Source of the DNA: Cordylochernes scorpioides
Lineage: Eukaryota > Arthropoda > Arachnida > Pseudoscorpiones > Chernetidae
Direction: 5' to 3'
Length of the DNA stretch: 64,000 nucleotides
NCBI GenBank assembly: GCA_030710605.1
Contig: CP092863.1
Coordinates: forward strand, 111,597,530 to 111,661,529
A program made the position numbers and the translations under genes. Of this stretch, positions 41,145 through 52,249 are shown piece by piece; within the stretch, counting starts at the first letter, position 1; each line of letters starts with the position of its first letter. The notes beneath the pieces were generated by a model. That model did not search any database and had not been told where the DNA came from. It was given only the letters and a program-made list of their open reading frames with translations.

Positions 41145-42540
41145 CTTCGGATTCACACGGTTAGCTACTTCCTTTGACATGGATGGAATGGTCTTCGGAC
41201 CCAACACATATACAGTTAGCACTCCCCTTGACAAGGATGGAATGATCTTCTGACCCAACACATAAACAGTTAGCACTCCCCTTGACAAGGATGGAATGAT
41301 CTTCGGACCCAACACATATACAGTTAGCACTCCCCTTGACAAGGATGGAATGGTCTTCGGACCCAACACATATACAGTTAGCACTCACCTTGACAAGAAT
41401 GGGATGATCTTCGGACCCAACACATATGCAGTTAGCACTCCCCTTTACAAGGATTGAATGGTCTTCGAACCCATAACATATACAGTTAGCACTCCCCTTG
41501 ACAAGGATGGAATGGTCTTCGGACCCAACACATATACAGTTAGCACTCCTTAGCACTCCCCTTGACAAGGATGGAATAGTCTTCGGACCCAACACATATA
41601 CAGTTAGCACTCCCCTTGACAAGGATGGAATGATCTTCGGACCCAACACATATACAGTTAGCACTCCCCTTTACAAGGATTGAATGGTCTTCGGACCCAT
41701 AACATATACAGTTAGCACTCCTCTTGACAAGGATGGAATGGTCTTCGGACCCATAACATATACAGTTAGCACTCCCCTTGACAAGGATGGAATTATCTTC
41801 GGACCCAACACATATACAGTTAGCACTCCCCTTGACAAGGATGGAATGATCTTCGGACCCAACACATATACAGTTAGCACTCCCCTTGACAAGGATACAA
41901 TGGTCTTAGGACCCTACACATATGCAGTTAACACTCCCCTTGACAAGGATACAATGGTCTTCGGACCCAATACATATACAGTTAGCACTCCCCTTGACAA
42001 GGATGGAATGATCTTCGGACCCAACACATATACAGTTAGCACTCCCCTTGACAAGGATACAATGGTCTTAGGACCCTACACATATGCAGTTAACACTCCC
42101 CTTGACAAGGATACAATGGTCTTCGGACCCAATACATATACAGTTAGCACTCCCCTTGACAAGGATGGAATGGTCTTCGGACCCATAACATATACAGTTA
42201 GCACTCCTCTTGACAAGGATGGAATGGTCTTCGGACCCATAACATATACAGTTAGCACTCCCCTTGACAAGGATGGAATGATCTTCGGACCCAACACATA
42301 TACAGTTAGCACTCCCCTTGACAAGGATGGAATGATCTTCGGACCCAACACATATACAGTTAGCACTCCCCTTGACAAGGATACAATGGTCTTAGGACCC
42401 TACACATATGCAGTTAACACTCCCCTTGACAAGGATACAATGGTCTTCGGACCCAATACATATACAGTTAGCACTCCCCTTGACAAGGATGGAATGGTCT
42501 TCGGACCCAATACATATGCTTAGCTCTTTCCTCGACAAGG
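41145..42540. repeat. 54-bp tandem array
   Basis: About 25 units of CAGTTAGCACTCCCCTTGAC, AAGGATGGAATGGTCTTCGG, ACCCAACACATATA. A three-unit block with ACAATGGTCTTAGGACCCTAC recurs three times, so a higher-order repeat exists. As 54 is divisible by three, an 18-residue repeat stays open on both strands (279 codons forward from 41684). No start context or flanking coding sequence supports a gene. Confidence 0.88.
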
Positions 42541-42574
42541 ATGGAATGGTGCCTTTAGACTTTGTTCCTTATTC

Positions 42575-42750
42575 CAAAATCACTTTATTAGGTACCGCTC
42601 AAAAATAACAACCTAGTTTATGATAATTGCAACAATAAATGTGAAGGTTATTCACATATTAAACAAAATGTTAACGTGGGATTCAATCCCGGTTCATGAC
42701 TGTCGGGAATCGAGGGTGTTACCCACTTGTCCAACGACTCTTATTTCCTT
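42575..42750 (-). repeat. tRNA-like SINE
   Basis: In reverse complement it has an A-box-like GGACAAGTGGG and a B-box-like GGGATTGAATCCC, with the TTTATTAGGTACCGCTC tail on the other side. Same family as 338-790. Confidence 0.5.
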
Positions 42751-42759
42751 TAGACACAA

Positions 42760-43555
42760 CATATATATGTTTAGCAATTTTTTGACAATGTTTAAATGGT
42801 CTTTTGGACCCGACACATTGGACGGAAAATCCAGATTTTATAATTCAAGCTCGAACGGCTGTATCTTTAATAAGAACATCGAGTTTTTCACAATCCAATC
42901 ACAATGCTATCCAAACAAAACATACTTTCTATAGTTTTAAAAAGAGAAGAGGGAGTTGTGACTTTGATTATTTCCTCTCACCCACTACTTAATTCTCAAT
43001 CACAGCGCTGGGCTGGAGGAAATGGCATTATGCTAATATGGAAGGAGAGGGTTTGCATACTTAATGAGGTATGCAATGGGTTTCTTCGTCATCTTTCTCC
43101 AGAGTCAACACCAGTTTCGGACTTGTTTACCTCAGCTAGCTGGAGAGATAATATATATACTAGATTCACTACTATATTTTATACTGATAGATAAATGGCT
43201 GTGACTATCTTGAAACTATCATTTTTCCTGATGCCTTATTTGCATATTTCCTTTATACACAAATCTTGGATGGAAAAAAATGAATAAAAAAAAAACTATT
43301 TTGATAATTTTTATTTAAAAACATGCAAAAACTTTATATCTTCAAATAATTTTGACTTCTTTTTGACCCCCTGCACCTATTTACATATAATCGCTGTATG
43401 CAAATAAGAAGGGATCGCTGAAGAATATGAATGATTCTCAATTGCATTAGTAAAACAAGTCATATATATAAATATGTGTTTACAATATAATCCTATATCA
43501 ATAACCTCTATATTGAAGAATCGCAGATTTCGTCAAATTGTCTAATGGACAAGTC
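42760..43555. other. Gene-free stretch
   Basis: Short overlapping frames at 42804-43194 show no family resemblance. Nothing recognised. Confidence 0.3.
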
Positions 43556-43562
43556 GTATAGA

Positions 43563-44521
43563 CACTCATGGACAAAACTTAAGGAAGTTGTACCTTTTAG
43601 CATGTATATCGGGATTCAGACAATAACTCTGAAAGATACACTCATGGACTAAACTTAAGGAAGTTGTACCTTTTAGCATGTATATCGGGATTGAGACAAT
43701 AACTCTGAAAGATACACTCATGGACATAACTTAAGGAAGTTGTACCTTTTAGCATGTATATCGGGATTGAGACAATAACTCTGAAAGATACACTCATGGA
43801 CAAAACTTAAGGAAGTTGTACCTTTTAACATGTATATCGGGATTCAGACAATAACTCTGAAAGATACACTCATGGACAAAACTTAAGGAAGTTGTACCTT
43901 TTAACATGTATATCGGGATTGAGACAATAACTCTGAAAGATACACTCATGGACAAAACTTAAGGAAGTTGTACCTTTTAGCATGTATATCGGGATTGAGA
44001 CAATAACTCTGAAAGATACACTCATGGACAAAACTTAAGGAAGTTGTACCTTTTAACATGTATATCGGGATTCAGACAATAACTCTGAAAGATACACTCA
44101 TGGACAAAACTTAAGGAAGTTGTACCTTTTAGCATGTATATCGGGATTGAGACAATAACTCTGAAAGATACACTCATGGACAAAACTTAAGGAAGTTGTA
44201 CCTTTTAGCATGTATATCGGGATTGAGACAATAACTCTGAAAGATACACTCATGGACAAAACTTAAGGAAGTTGTACCTTTTAACATGTATATCGGGATT
44301 CAGACAATAACTCTGAAAGATACACTCATGGACAAAACTTAAGGAAGCTGTACCTTTTAGCATGTATATCGGGATTCAGACAATAACTCTGAAAGATATT
44401 ACAGTGACTTCTATTGAAAACACACAAGATAACCAAGTGTGAACAAAATCGCCCCTGTCTTCCCAAAAAAAGCACTATTGGCGATATCAAAGACTTTTCA
44501 CTTCCTTAAGTTTTGTCCATG
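43563..44521 (-). mobile_element. TIR76 element, copy 4 (reverse)
   Basis: Eleven 76-bp units, the most homogeneous array, then TTACAGTGACTTCTATTG, GATAACCAAGTGTGAAC and a terminal CTTCCTTAAGTTTTGTCCATG followed by (TA)n. The exact period of 76 was measured here (CACTCATGG at 43563 and 43639). Confidence 0.7.
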
Positions 44522-44524
44522 TAT

Positions 44525-45340
44525 ATATATATATAACATAAAGTTGCGGGACGATGATAATTAAGTACCAAAAGAGACATATCTTCTATTTAATTGTACA
44601 TCGTTCTGATGCATAAACAAAGGGAGAGGTGCTGCCTTTGGTATATATGTATATATACCTATAAATATTAAGACGCATATAATATATCTTAAAGCACAAA
44701 AATGTATAAACATATTTTTTTAATCTTTGAATTTTCATTTAAATCAACATATTCAGATATATGATCTAGTAAAATATACATTTTGTTCTGTAGAGAGACC
44801 TAAAACATATTTGCATATTTCCCTTCGATAATAAAAAAGAAGAAGAGAGGAAAGAAAGTCCCACGAGAGGTTAGTAAGTCTGGGGGTAAAATATCAAATT
44901 GTTGTATTTCACCATTAATTACCCATCGTAACAATTAGAAGAGGAGGGAGGGAGGAGGCAACTCTATTATCTTTTTAAGAGCTTCACTAAATTAAAACCA
45001 AAAGTTTTAGAAAGTTCTTTTTGCTTCACCTTAATTTCTGGCCCAACTTAATAAACCACATTGCTCCTCCTACTTCTATGCTTAAAAGACTTTCCGTATT
45101 AAACTGCACCCCCCCCCCCCCCCCCTCCACACAATCTTATATCTTTCTTTCTTTTCTTTAGTTACGGTACTTGGATTGAATTATTGGTTCCTTCCTTTCT
45201 CTAGAGATAGTTTCTATGTCTTAGTTTTCTTCTTCTTTTTTTAAACTTTGTTGTATAGAATTCCATACACAACACATTGAGGTAATGTCTCTATTTATAT
45301 TGAAAGATAGGAGAATTTTTAAATTTTACTCTTTCAATTG
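44525..45340. other. Gene-free stretch with poly(C)
   Basis: A run of about 17 C at 45109-45125 could form i-motif or G-quadruplex structures. Otherwise AT-rich with nothing recognised. Confidence 0.4.
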
Positions 45341-45377
45341 AAGTTTTTAATATTTTAAAAACCAAGCTCTGTAATGT

Positions 45378-46000
45378 CAGCAACTTTTATTTACATATTA
45401 AATAGATATTCTTTCATTATATTACCACCCTGGTCTTTATTCCCATTTACTGATGACATGTTGGGATTTTAGGGAAATTGAATAAGACATTTATTTATTT
45501 CAATTCAAAACGCTATGTCCCCCTAGGGACACTTGCGCTAAATGCACATACAAATATAACAAAGAAAATATTCAACATGGAAAGATACACAGAAAGTACT
45601 TAGAAAGATTCATAAATATTATTTACATATAGAGATATTCCTTGAATTTTATCTAAAATTACATCATTAAATTTTAAATATATACACACATATACACGCA
45701 TACACCTACATATTGTTTACAACCATATAATATGTCCAATATTTATTTGAGATCGTTACATCAAAGACAATTTCTCTTAATGAAATCCAAAATATATTTA
45801 CAAAGGAAATTAAATTTTATATATGTGTCCTTACTTGAAATTAAATCACTAGGGCCTAAAGCTATTAAATCGTTGTTGACTCTGTAATCTTGAAAGACAG
45901 GGCACTCTAGCAAGACATCATCAAATCATACGAACACATGGAATGAATAGTTTTACAGTTGAGGGTAAATAACAACACATGATATTACAACACAACACAA
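45378..46000. mobile_element. ~200-bp repeat block hosting a LINE insertion
   Basis: 45378-45490 plus 45912-46000 match 49376-49569 with about two differences in the first 112 bases. The block is flanked by a ~30-bp direct repeat (TAATATTTTAAAAACCA..AGCTCTGTAATGT at 45348-45377 and 46006-46040). Confidence 0.55.
45491..45911 (-). mobile_element. 5'-truncated LINE (L1h) with 7-bp target duplication
   Basis: AAGACAT flanks both sides (45484-45490 and 45912-45918); the empty site at 49479-49485 has it once. Minus-strand reading begins in frame as LLECPVFQDYRVNNDL and continues to a stop near 45766, the C-terminal end of a LINE ORF2. The 3' region contains the family hairpin (45510-45539) and an A/T-rich tail. 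421 bp long, so severely truncated. Confidence 0.75.
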
Positions 46001-46044
46001 TATATTAATATTTTAAAAACCAATTGAAGCTCTGTAATGTGGTT

Positions 46045-46740
46045 TCTGTTCTTTCTCAGTATTAGACTATATTACAAACAACCCTAAGGTTCTACAATTA
46101 CAGAGGGTATTCGATTTTTTAAATAATTTCATTTAAAAAAATAAATTATTTCAACGACAAAAAAACTTTATGATGTATATAGTTGTTTTGTGTTTGTTAT
46201 TAAAGTTTATAACACATTTAAACTTTATATATTTTATTCAATGAAGATCAAAATTACATAAACATCACATTTATTTATATATCATAACTACATAACATTA
46301 GGCCAACTATTTTCAGTTTTGTTTTCGTCACCGGTCCAATATTTTTATTTTCACAGACTAAATTATGAGATTAATTTATAAATGAAAAATATGGAAAACA
46401 AATAAACAACTATATACATAACTTTATTAAGACCTTTTAGTCTTATACAGATTCTCAAAGCAGAAATGTAGGATACATGCAGGAAAAAAACAATAGTACC
46501 GTAATGGTAAAATAATTTATTAATGTTTGTACAACTTATTGTTTTCGATGTTTAAAGCCGTGACGTTTAGCAACAGCTCTGCATCGATGTTGTCAGGACA
46601 TAAGACTTCTCGTCTTAGAATTCTCCGTATTTTCATTTATTTGATTGAAGGAAGCTTTTGAGTAAGTCATTCTTAAGTTAAATAAAACGTGGACCAAAAT
46701 TAGGTTATATGTACATATATATAGATCTTAAAATAAAAAA
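46045..46740. other. Gene-free AT-rich stretch
   Basis: No feature recognised. Confidence 0.35.
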
Positions 46741-46744
46741 TGGA

Positions 46745-46862
46745 ATACCCTGACCAGGAGCAACATGTGCTTTACAGAAGGCAGAACGCCATCTGGTGGA
46801 ACAGAAATAAACTAAACATTGATTTAGTCTGTTCCCTGATATTTGGCCAACCCATTTTTTTC
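46745..46862 (-). repeat. HH1 subfamily 2 copy lacking the ribozyme
   Basis: Reverse complement of 27095-27200, including GAACGCCATCTGGTGGAAC. Truncated before the hammerhead. Confidence 0.6.
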
Positions 46863-47269
46863 ATATATAGATCTAAGTATTATAAAGGGAAGTATAAGGG
46901 AGTGTTATACTTTTAATTATGTCAGTTAAAATATTAATTCAGCATGTTCATATTCTAGCTAAGCTTTAAAAATGACAGATTAAATATGATATCTTTAAAT
47001 TTATAAATTCATCACTAATGACCCAAGCCCGTCTCTTTTAATAACTTTCATCATTGTAGTAAAAGGTCTGTAGAGATAATTATTAATTATTTATATAAAA
47101 AGAAACAAACATGACCAACAATTAATTATTACAAATCCTAAATATGATATCTGCTATATTAAGGCATGAAAAACACGATTTCTAATAATATGGGCGTGAT
47201 TTCGAGATTCTAAAGCTAAGGGGTCTGAGAAAATATTAGACCATGCAGCCTCATTTCGACAAAAGCATA

Positions 47270-47865
47270 TCAGAGATCTGAGATAGGGCGACCACCCTAC
47301 GACCAACATTCTACAAGAGAGCTGAGATAGGGCGACCACCCTACGACCAACATTCTACGAGAAATCTGAGATAGGGCGACCATCCTACGACCAACATTCT
47401 ACGAGAAATCTGAGATAGGGCGACCACCCTACGACCAACGTTCTACAAGAGAGCTGAGATAGGGCGACCCCCCTACGACCAACGTTCTACAAGAGAGCTG
47501 AGATAGGGCGACCCCCCTACGACCAACATTCTACAAGAGATCTGAGATAGGGCGACCACCCTACGACCAACATTTTACAAGGGATCGCGCGACCACCCTA
47601 CGACCAACATTCTACAAGAGATCTGAGATAGGGCGACCACCCTACGACCAGCATTCTACAAGAGATCTGAGATAGGGCGACCACCCTTCGACCAGCATTC
47701 TACAAGAGATCTGAGATAGGGCGACCACCCTACGACCAACATTCTACAAGAGATCTGGGATAGGGCGTACACCCTACGACCAACATTCTACAAGAGACTT
47801 GAGATAGGGCGACCACCCTACGACCAACATTCTACAAGCGCGACCACCCTACGACAGAAAATTGC
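47270..47865. repeat. 44-bp tandem array
   Basis: About 13 units of GATCTGAGATAGGGCGACCA, CCCTACGACC, AACATTCTACAAGA. Each unit holds a short inverted repeat TAGGG..CCCTA. Two units carry an internal deletion with GCGCGACC. Confidence 0.85.
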
Positions 47866-47869
47866 AGAC

Positions 47870-48295
47870 GAACCCTGACGGATGACACCAATCCTGATTG
47901 AGCGATGACTACATTAGCGATATTTATAAGGTAACATTAATCATGCTCATTATGTGCTCATTTACATAATGTCACTTGGTGGTGTTCCCCCTAATTAGAA
48001 TACTTGGGTGGGTCCTTTTCAAGGAGAAATTAGGAATTTGGTTCTAAGACCTTTCATTTTTTAAGCAGAATTCCTTATATACTGGAATTTACCGAGTACG
48101 TGATCAAGATGCACAGATGATAAACTCTTACTTGGCAAAACCTCAGGTCGCTTAGAACATAGATGTAAATAGAAAACAAGTGGTGGGATGATAATCATAA
48201 TTTATGGCACAACTATGTGTAAAAGAGGGAATATAATTATACAGATATCTTTAGTAAATTAAATTTAATTGCCATCTATCGTTAAAATTTTACAG
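47870..48295. other. Gene-free stretch
   Basis: Nothing recognised. Confidence 0.3.
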
Positions 48296-48300
48296 AAATA

Positions 48301-48540
48301 AATTTACTGGCAATGCGTTTCTTTTAAATATCATCAAATATTATCTCTACAGACCTTACTGTAATGATATGAGTTATTGAATGAGAGGGCTTGGCTCATC
48401 AGTAGTGAACCCTGGCGAAACCGCTTAAGGGTTCACTACTGATGAGCCAAGCCCTCTCATTCAATAACTCATATCATTACAGTAAGGTCTGTAGAGATAA
48501 TATTTGATGATATTTAAAAGAAACGCATTGCCAGTAAATT
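48301..48540. repeat. Near-perfect palindrome, PAL family
   Basis: Arms 48301-48413 and 48428-48540 (113 bp each) with a 14-bp centre GGCGAAACCGCTTA. I find no mismatch between arms by eye. Contains GGCTTGGCTCATCAG and its complement. Confidence 0.85.
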
Positions 48541-48766
48541 AATTTGTGGAAAATTTTAACACATATCTTTGGCAATGTTCCTTCAACTTTCTCTGATCTA
48601 CACCATCCTGTAGATAACTGTGGGTGATGGAAGATCTGGTTGATGAATTGCCATTATCAGACTTTTGGGCTTCTTTCTTACATCGTTGATAGGGCAGTAG
48701 AGGACAAGGTAATTGGAGAACATTCATGCAATAAACTGAATGAAGTAGAAAGTCTTTGATGTCTCC

Positions 48767-49345
48767 GTCATGGACAAAACTGAAGAAAGTCTTTGATAAC
48801 TATGGTTGTCTGTTTTCTTTTTAACGAGACAGAGGCAATTTTGTTTACACTTGGTTATCTCGTATGTCTTCAATAAAGGTCACTGTGATATCTTTCAGAG
48901 TTATTTTCTGAATACCGATATACAAGCTAAAAGGTACAACTTCCTTAAGTTTTGTCCATGAGTATATCTTTCAGAGTTATTGTCTGAATCCCGATATACA
49001 TGCTAAAAGGTACAACTTCCTTAAGTTTTGTCCATGAGTGTATATTTCAGAGCTATTGTCTCAATCCCGATATACAAGCTAAAAGGTACAACTTCCTTAA
49101 GTTTTGTCCATGAGTGTATATTTCAGAGTTATTGTCTCAATCCCGATATACATGCTAAAAGGTACAGTTTCCTTAAGTGTTGTCCATGAGTATATCTTAC
49201 AGAGTTATTGTCTCAATCCCGATATACATGCTAAAAGGTACAACTTCCTTAAGTTTTGTCCATGAGTATATCTTACAGAGTTATTGTCTCAATCCCGCTA
49301 TACATGCTAAAAGGTACAACTTCCTTAAATTTCGTCTACGAGTTT
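48767..49345 (+). mobile_element. TIR76 element, copy 5
   Basis: TCATGGACAAAACTGAAG end, unique segment (TTATCTCGTATGTCTTC), then about six 76-bp units ending in GTCTACGAGTTTATA. Ends are more decayed than in copy 4. Confidence 0.6.
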
Positions 49346-49375
49346 ATATATCTATAGATGTCGCTTTTTCATCAG

Positions 49376-49569
49376 CAACTTTTATTTACATATTAAATAT
49401 ATATTCTTTCATTATATTACCACCCTGGTCTTTATTCCCATTTACTGATGACGTGTTGGGATTTTAGGGAAATTGAATAAGACATCATCAAATCATACGA
49501 ATACCTGGAATGAATAGTTTTACAGTTGAGCGTAGATAACAACACATGATATTACAACACAACACATGG
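49376..49569. repeat. Empty-site copy of the ~200-bp block
   Basis: Matches the block at 45378-46000 without the LINE: GAATAAGACATCATCAAATC is continuous here. Confidence 0.7.
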
Positions 49570-49594
49570 TTATATTTATGTTTTTTTTCGCTTA

Positions 49595-49892
49595 TCCCTA
49601 GTACACATGGTACAGGCCATGATAATCATGGTGGGTAGAAGTAGGCGATTGCTTTTACTGTAAGTGCACCACATGTCTACACATGGGAAAAGCAGTTCGA
49701 CTTTGCACTTACAAATGTGCCAGAGCCCCGTTTGGTTACTTGCACTCTCTGGTGGGGTTGAACTTTTGCAAGAATCAGAGGCCATTGGAGTATTTTTTAT
49801 TTTATTTTTTTATCAGAAAAAAGTGCCTAATGCAAGAATCGAACCCGGGTCGTAGCGGTCGTAAACCAACGGTTTAGACCATCCAGACCATT
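49595..49892 (-). repeat. tRNA-derived SINE
   Basis: On the minus strand the head has an A box TGGTCTGGATGGTC (49877-49890) and a B box GGGTTCGATTC (49836-49846). The body carries ATGATTATCATGG and GTGTAGACATGTGG segments shared with 25115-25215 and, more distantly, 60735-60995. Confidence 0.6.
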
Positions 49893-50194
49893 ATATTTAT
49901 GTAATATTAAAAAATAGTTCACAAATGTAGTCATCTCACATTAAGAGAGAGATGACCAGAGTTATTATAGATCAGAATACATTCTTTCAGGACGGTCCAG
50001 CTTACTAGTTCAAAGAATTGTAGTTTGAATCGTGGCCTCTGAGTGGTATACTGAGCAGAACCAGAAAGTTCAATGGCTGGAGTCAATCTGGCCATAGATG
50101 TAGGATTGAAGTATGTCAGTCCAAGTTGGATAGATGTTTGCCATCCTATATCTCAGGAATTCTGGACAGCTGAAATATTATTAATAATTTAAAT

Positions 50195-50290
50195 TAATAA
50201 TAATATTATGAAACGATTTATTCATTTTCAAATCAGACGCGATATCCTCACAAGGGATGCTTACGTCAAGAAACAACACTAAGATACTAT
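50195..50290 (-). repeat. LINE L1h 3' end
   Basis: Contains the hairpin 50236-50267 closed by GACG..CGTC. No coding part recognised. Confidence 0.45.
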
Positions 50291-50669
50291 ATAACATAAA
50301 CAATTGAATAATTACATGGTTTGAGTAGAGTTTAAAGAAAAAAGGAAACGATGATAATATCAATTGAAAATAGAGTCGAGACAAAGCTAACTCAGAGAGA
50401 AATAAGGAGAACGAGGTCATTGATTGGTTACTAAATAGATACATGGACACCTCCATAGACAGTCAATTGTACTCCATGGTGGAACTTGGAGATATCACCT
50501 GAATAACGACCTTGAACTGGAAACAGTGGAATCTACCGAATAATTATGTATATTATTTTTATTAGAATGTCCTATCTTTCACAGCTACAGAAGTAATCAT
50601 TTTTATCCCATCGAAGAAATTTGCGAATTTGTATATAACACAAAGACACTTATGTAAAATTAAATAATT

Positions 50670-51420
50670 TTTGTAACAACAAAAACAACAACAAAAAAAG
50701 CCTTTATTTAGGGTCACTGACCCTATACAGGATTCACCAGAGGTATGCATAAGAACAAAGCAGTGAGACAAAGGAAATAACGATATATACAGAGTAAAAA
50801 GAAAAAAAAAACAAGAAAAGAAAAAAGAAAAAATAAGAATAAGAAAGAGGGAAGCAAGAAATCAACACAAAAAGAGTAGCAGTAAGAAAGTGAGGAGTGA
50901 GTGTCACTTGGCCTTCTTCTGAGATATGGACTTGTGGAAACCATAAAACGCCGTAGCAATATACTTATTCTGGGTCATATTGTCAATTATTGATGGAAGT
51001 GAAGCACAGAGTTGCCCAGTTTTGAGCATAAGGGTTCTTCTTTCTTCTTTCAGAGCAGAGCAATCAAAAATATAGTGAGTGATTTCATTTTTTAGTTTTG
51101 AATTACAGAAGGTACAAGTCGGGTCCTCACCGCAGAGCATCTTGGTGTGGTTTTCTCTAAAAAAAAACTTGAAAGTATTCTAACTTGTGCGAGTAGTCTT
51201 ACAACCGGGAAAGGAAAATCCCCTAAAAGGTATCCCTCCGTCATGAAAGATATGTGAATGTCTTTGTAGTGAGAGTATAGCTTAGATTTATCCATTCTTG
51301 TAAGGTCGTTTTGTATAGATTGGTCTGCCGCTGTTTTTAAGAGCCCTGTAATCGCGCTCTTCAGCGTTTCAGGGTCATCACAGGAAACAAGTGCAGGGGA
51401 TCCATTATTATTTTTGTAAA
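50670..51420 (-). pseudogene. 5'-truncated LINE ORF2 C-terminus with (GTT)n tail
   Basis: From about 51410 the minus strand encodes DDPETLKSAITGLLKTAADQ, then EGYLLGDFPFPVVRLLAQVR, which fits the end of a LINE reverse transcriptase. It changes frame in a T-run (about 51159-51167, A9 on the plus strand) and continues as MLCGEDPTCTFCNSKLKNE, ITHYIFDCSALKEERRTL and a stop at 50904. The Cys-X2-Cys..His..Cys set is the zinc-type C-terminal motif. AATAAAGGC and a GTTGTT tail follow. Inactive by truncation. Confidence 0.7.
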
Positions 51421-51424
51421 TTCA

Positions 51425-51585
51425 TTTTAGATTTTCTCTTCTGTTTGAGAAAACCAACGTTTCAGTTTTAATTATGTTTTTAGTTCGGTTATTGAGTTGT
51501 ATATAGGTTGATAAAATGTATTTAGACGCAAGTATCCCAAGCTGAGATACGCGTCCGATATGTCAAATAAATATATTATGTATAT
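51425..51585 (+). repeat. LINE L1h 3' end
   Basis: Hairpin 51525-51555 (GACGC..GCGTC) and an AAATAAATATATTA end. Confidence 0.45.
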
Positions 51586-51626
51586 AGAAGTGAGTGTCAC
51601 CTTGTTAATATATAAAACATATTGCC

Positions 51627-51778
51627 ACGTGGAAAATTAGGAAAGACAAACTTCGGGTTGACACATAAATTTATTTAAGACAAGAACAAACTATATAAAT
51701 GATAAACAAAAGATAAGCAATGAGGGAAGTTTACAGAGTAGCAAAATATAAAAATCAAAAATGATACTCTGTTAACAA
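51627..51778 (+). repeat. Repeat F7, copy 1
   Basis: Matches 54988-55141 in the same orientation: TGGAAAATTAGG(A/G)AAGACAAACTTC, GAGGGAAGTTTACAGA, ATGATACTCTGTTAA. Class unresolved. Confidence 0.45.
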
Positions 51779-51895
51779 AATAATAAATACTTTGCTACAA
51801 TATGTAAATATTATTATAAAAACAAAGATGAAATCGTGGAAAATAAACCTTATTATTTATAATATATAAAATAAGAATACTAATAATTCTTTATT

Positions 51896-52075
51896 ACAGC
51901 TTGCATCACGCTGACGAGGGCCAACAACCCGAAACGCGTATGTGATTAGCTTTTCTTAACAAATCTTAATTAATTTCTTAATTAATCAACGAATAATTGA
52001 TATTTATTCCGACAGATGACACAAGCCATCAGAAACTTTCAATTGAATGATAAGAAGATGCCTTTTTCTTAAATA
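51896..52075 (+). repeat. HH1 retroposon copy
   Basis: Diverged body (AGATGACACAAGCC in place of AGATGGCGC) but a largely preserved hammerhead at its start. Confidence 0.6.
51905..51946 (+). ncRNA. Hammerhead ribozyme motif, HH1
   Basis: ATCACG/TGTGAT stem I (one G-U), CTGACGA, stem II GGG..CCC (fourth pair lost), GAAA, CGCGTA with triplet GTA. Core bases kept; activity uncertain because of the weaker stems. Confidence 0.5.
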
Positions 52076-52194
52076 ATCCTTCAATATAATATTTTGGTCA
52101 AATAGTCAATCGTGCAAATATCTGGTCATTCTGTTAGTTTATATACAAGATAAAACAATAAACCGTCAGTGTAATACGTTTCCTTTCATGGTAT

Positions 52195-52245
52195 AAAATC
52201 CAGTGAGCTTTCGAGACTTTCTACAATCCCTTTCTCAGTCCTGAT
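52195..52245 (-). repeat. HH2 hammerhead-like relic
   Basis: Minus strand: CTGAGAAAGGGATTGTAG, AAAGTCTCGAAAGCTCACTGG. Resembles HH2 but the core lacks the canonical spacing. Confidence 0.35.
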
Positions 52246-52249
52246 ATAT

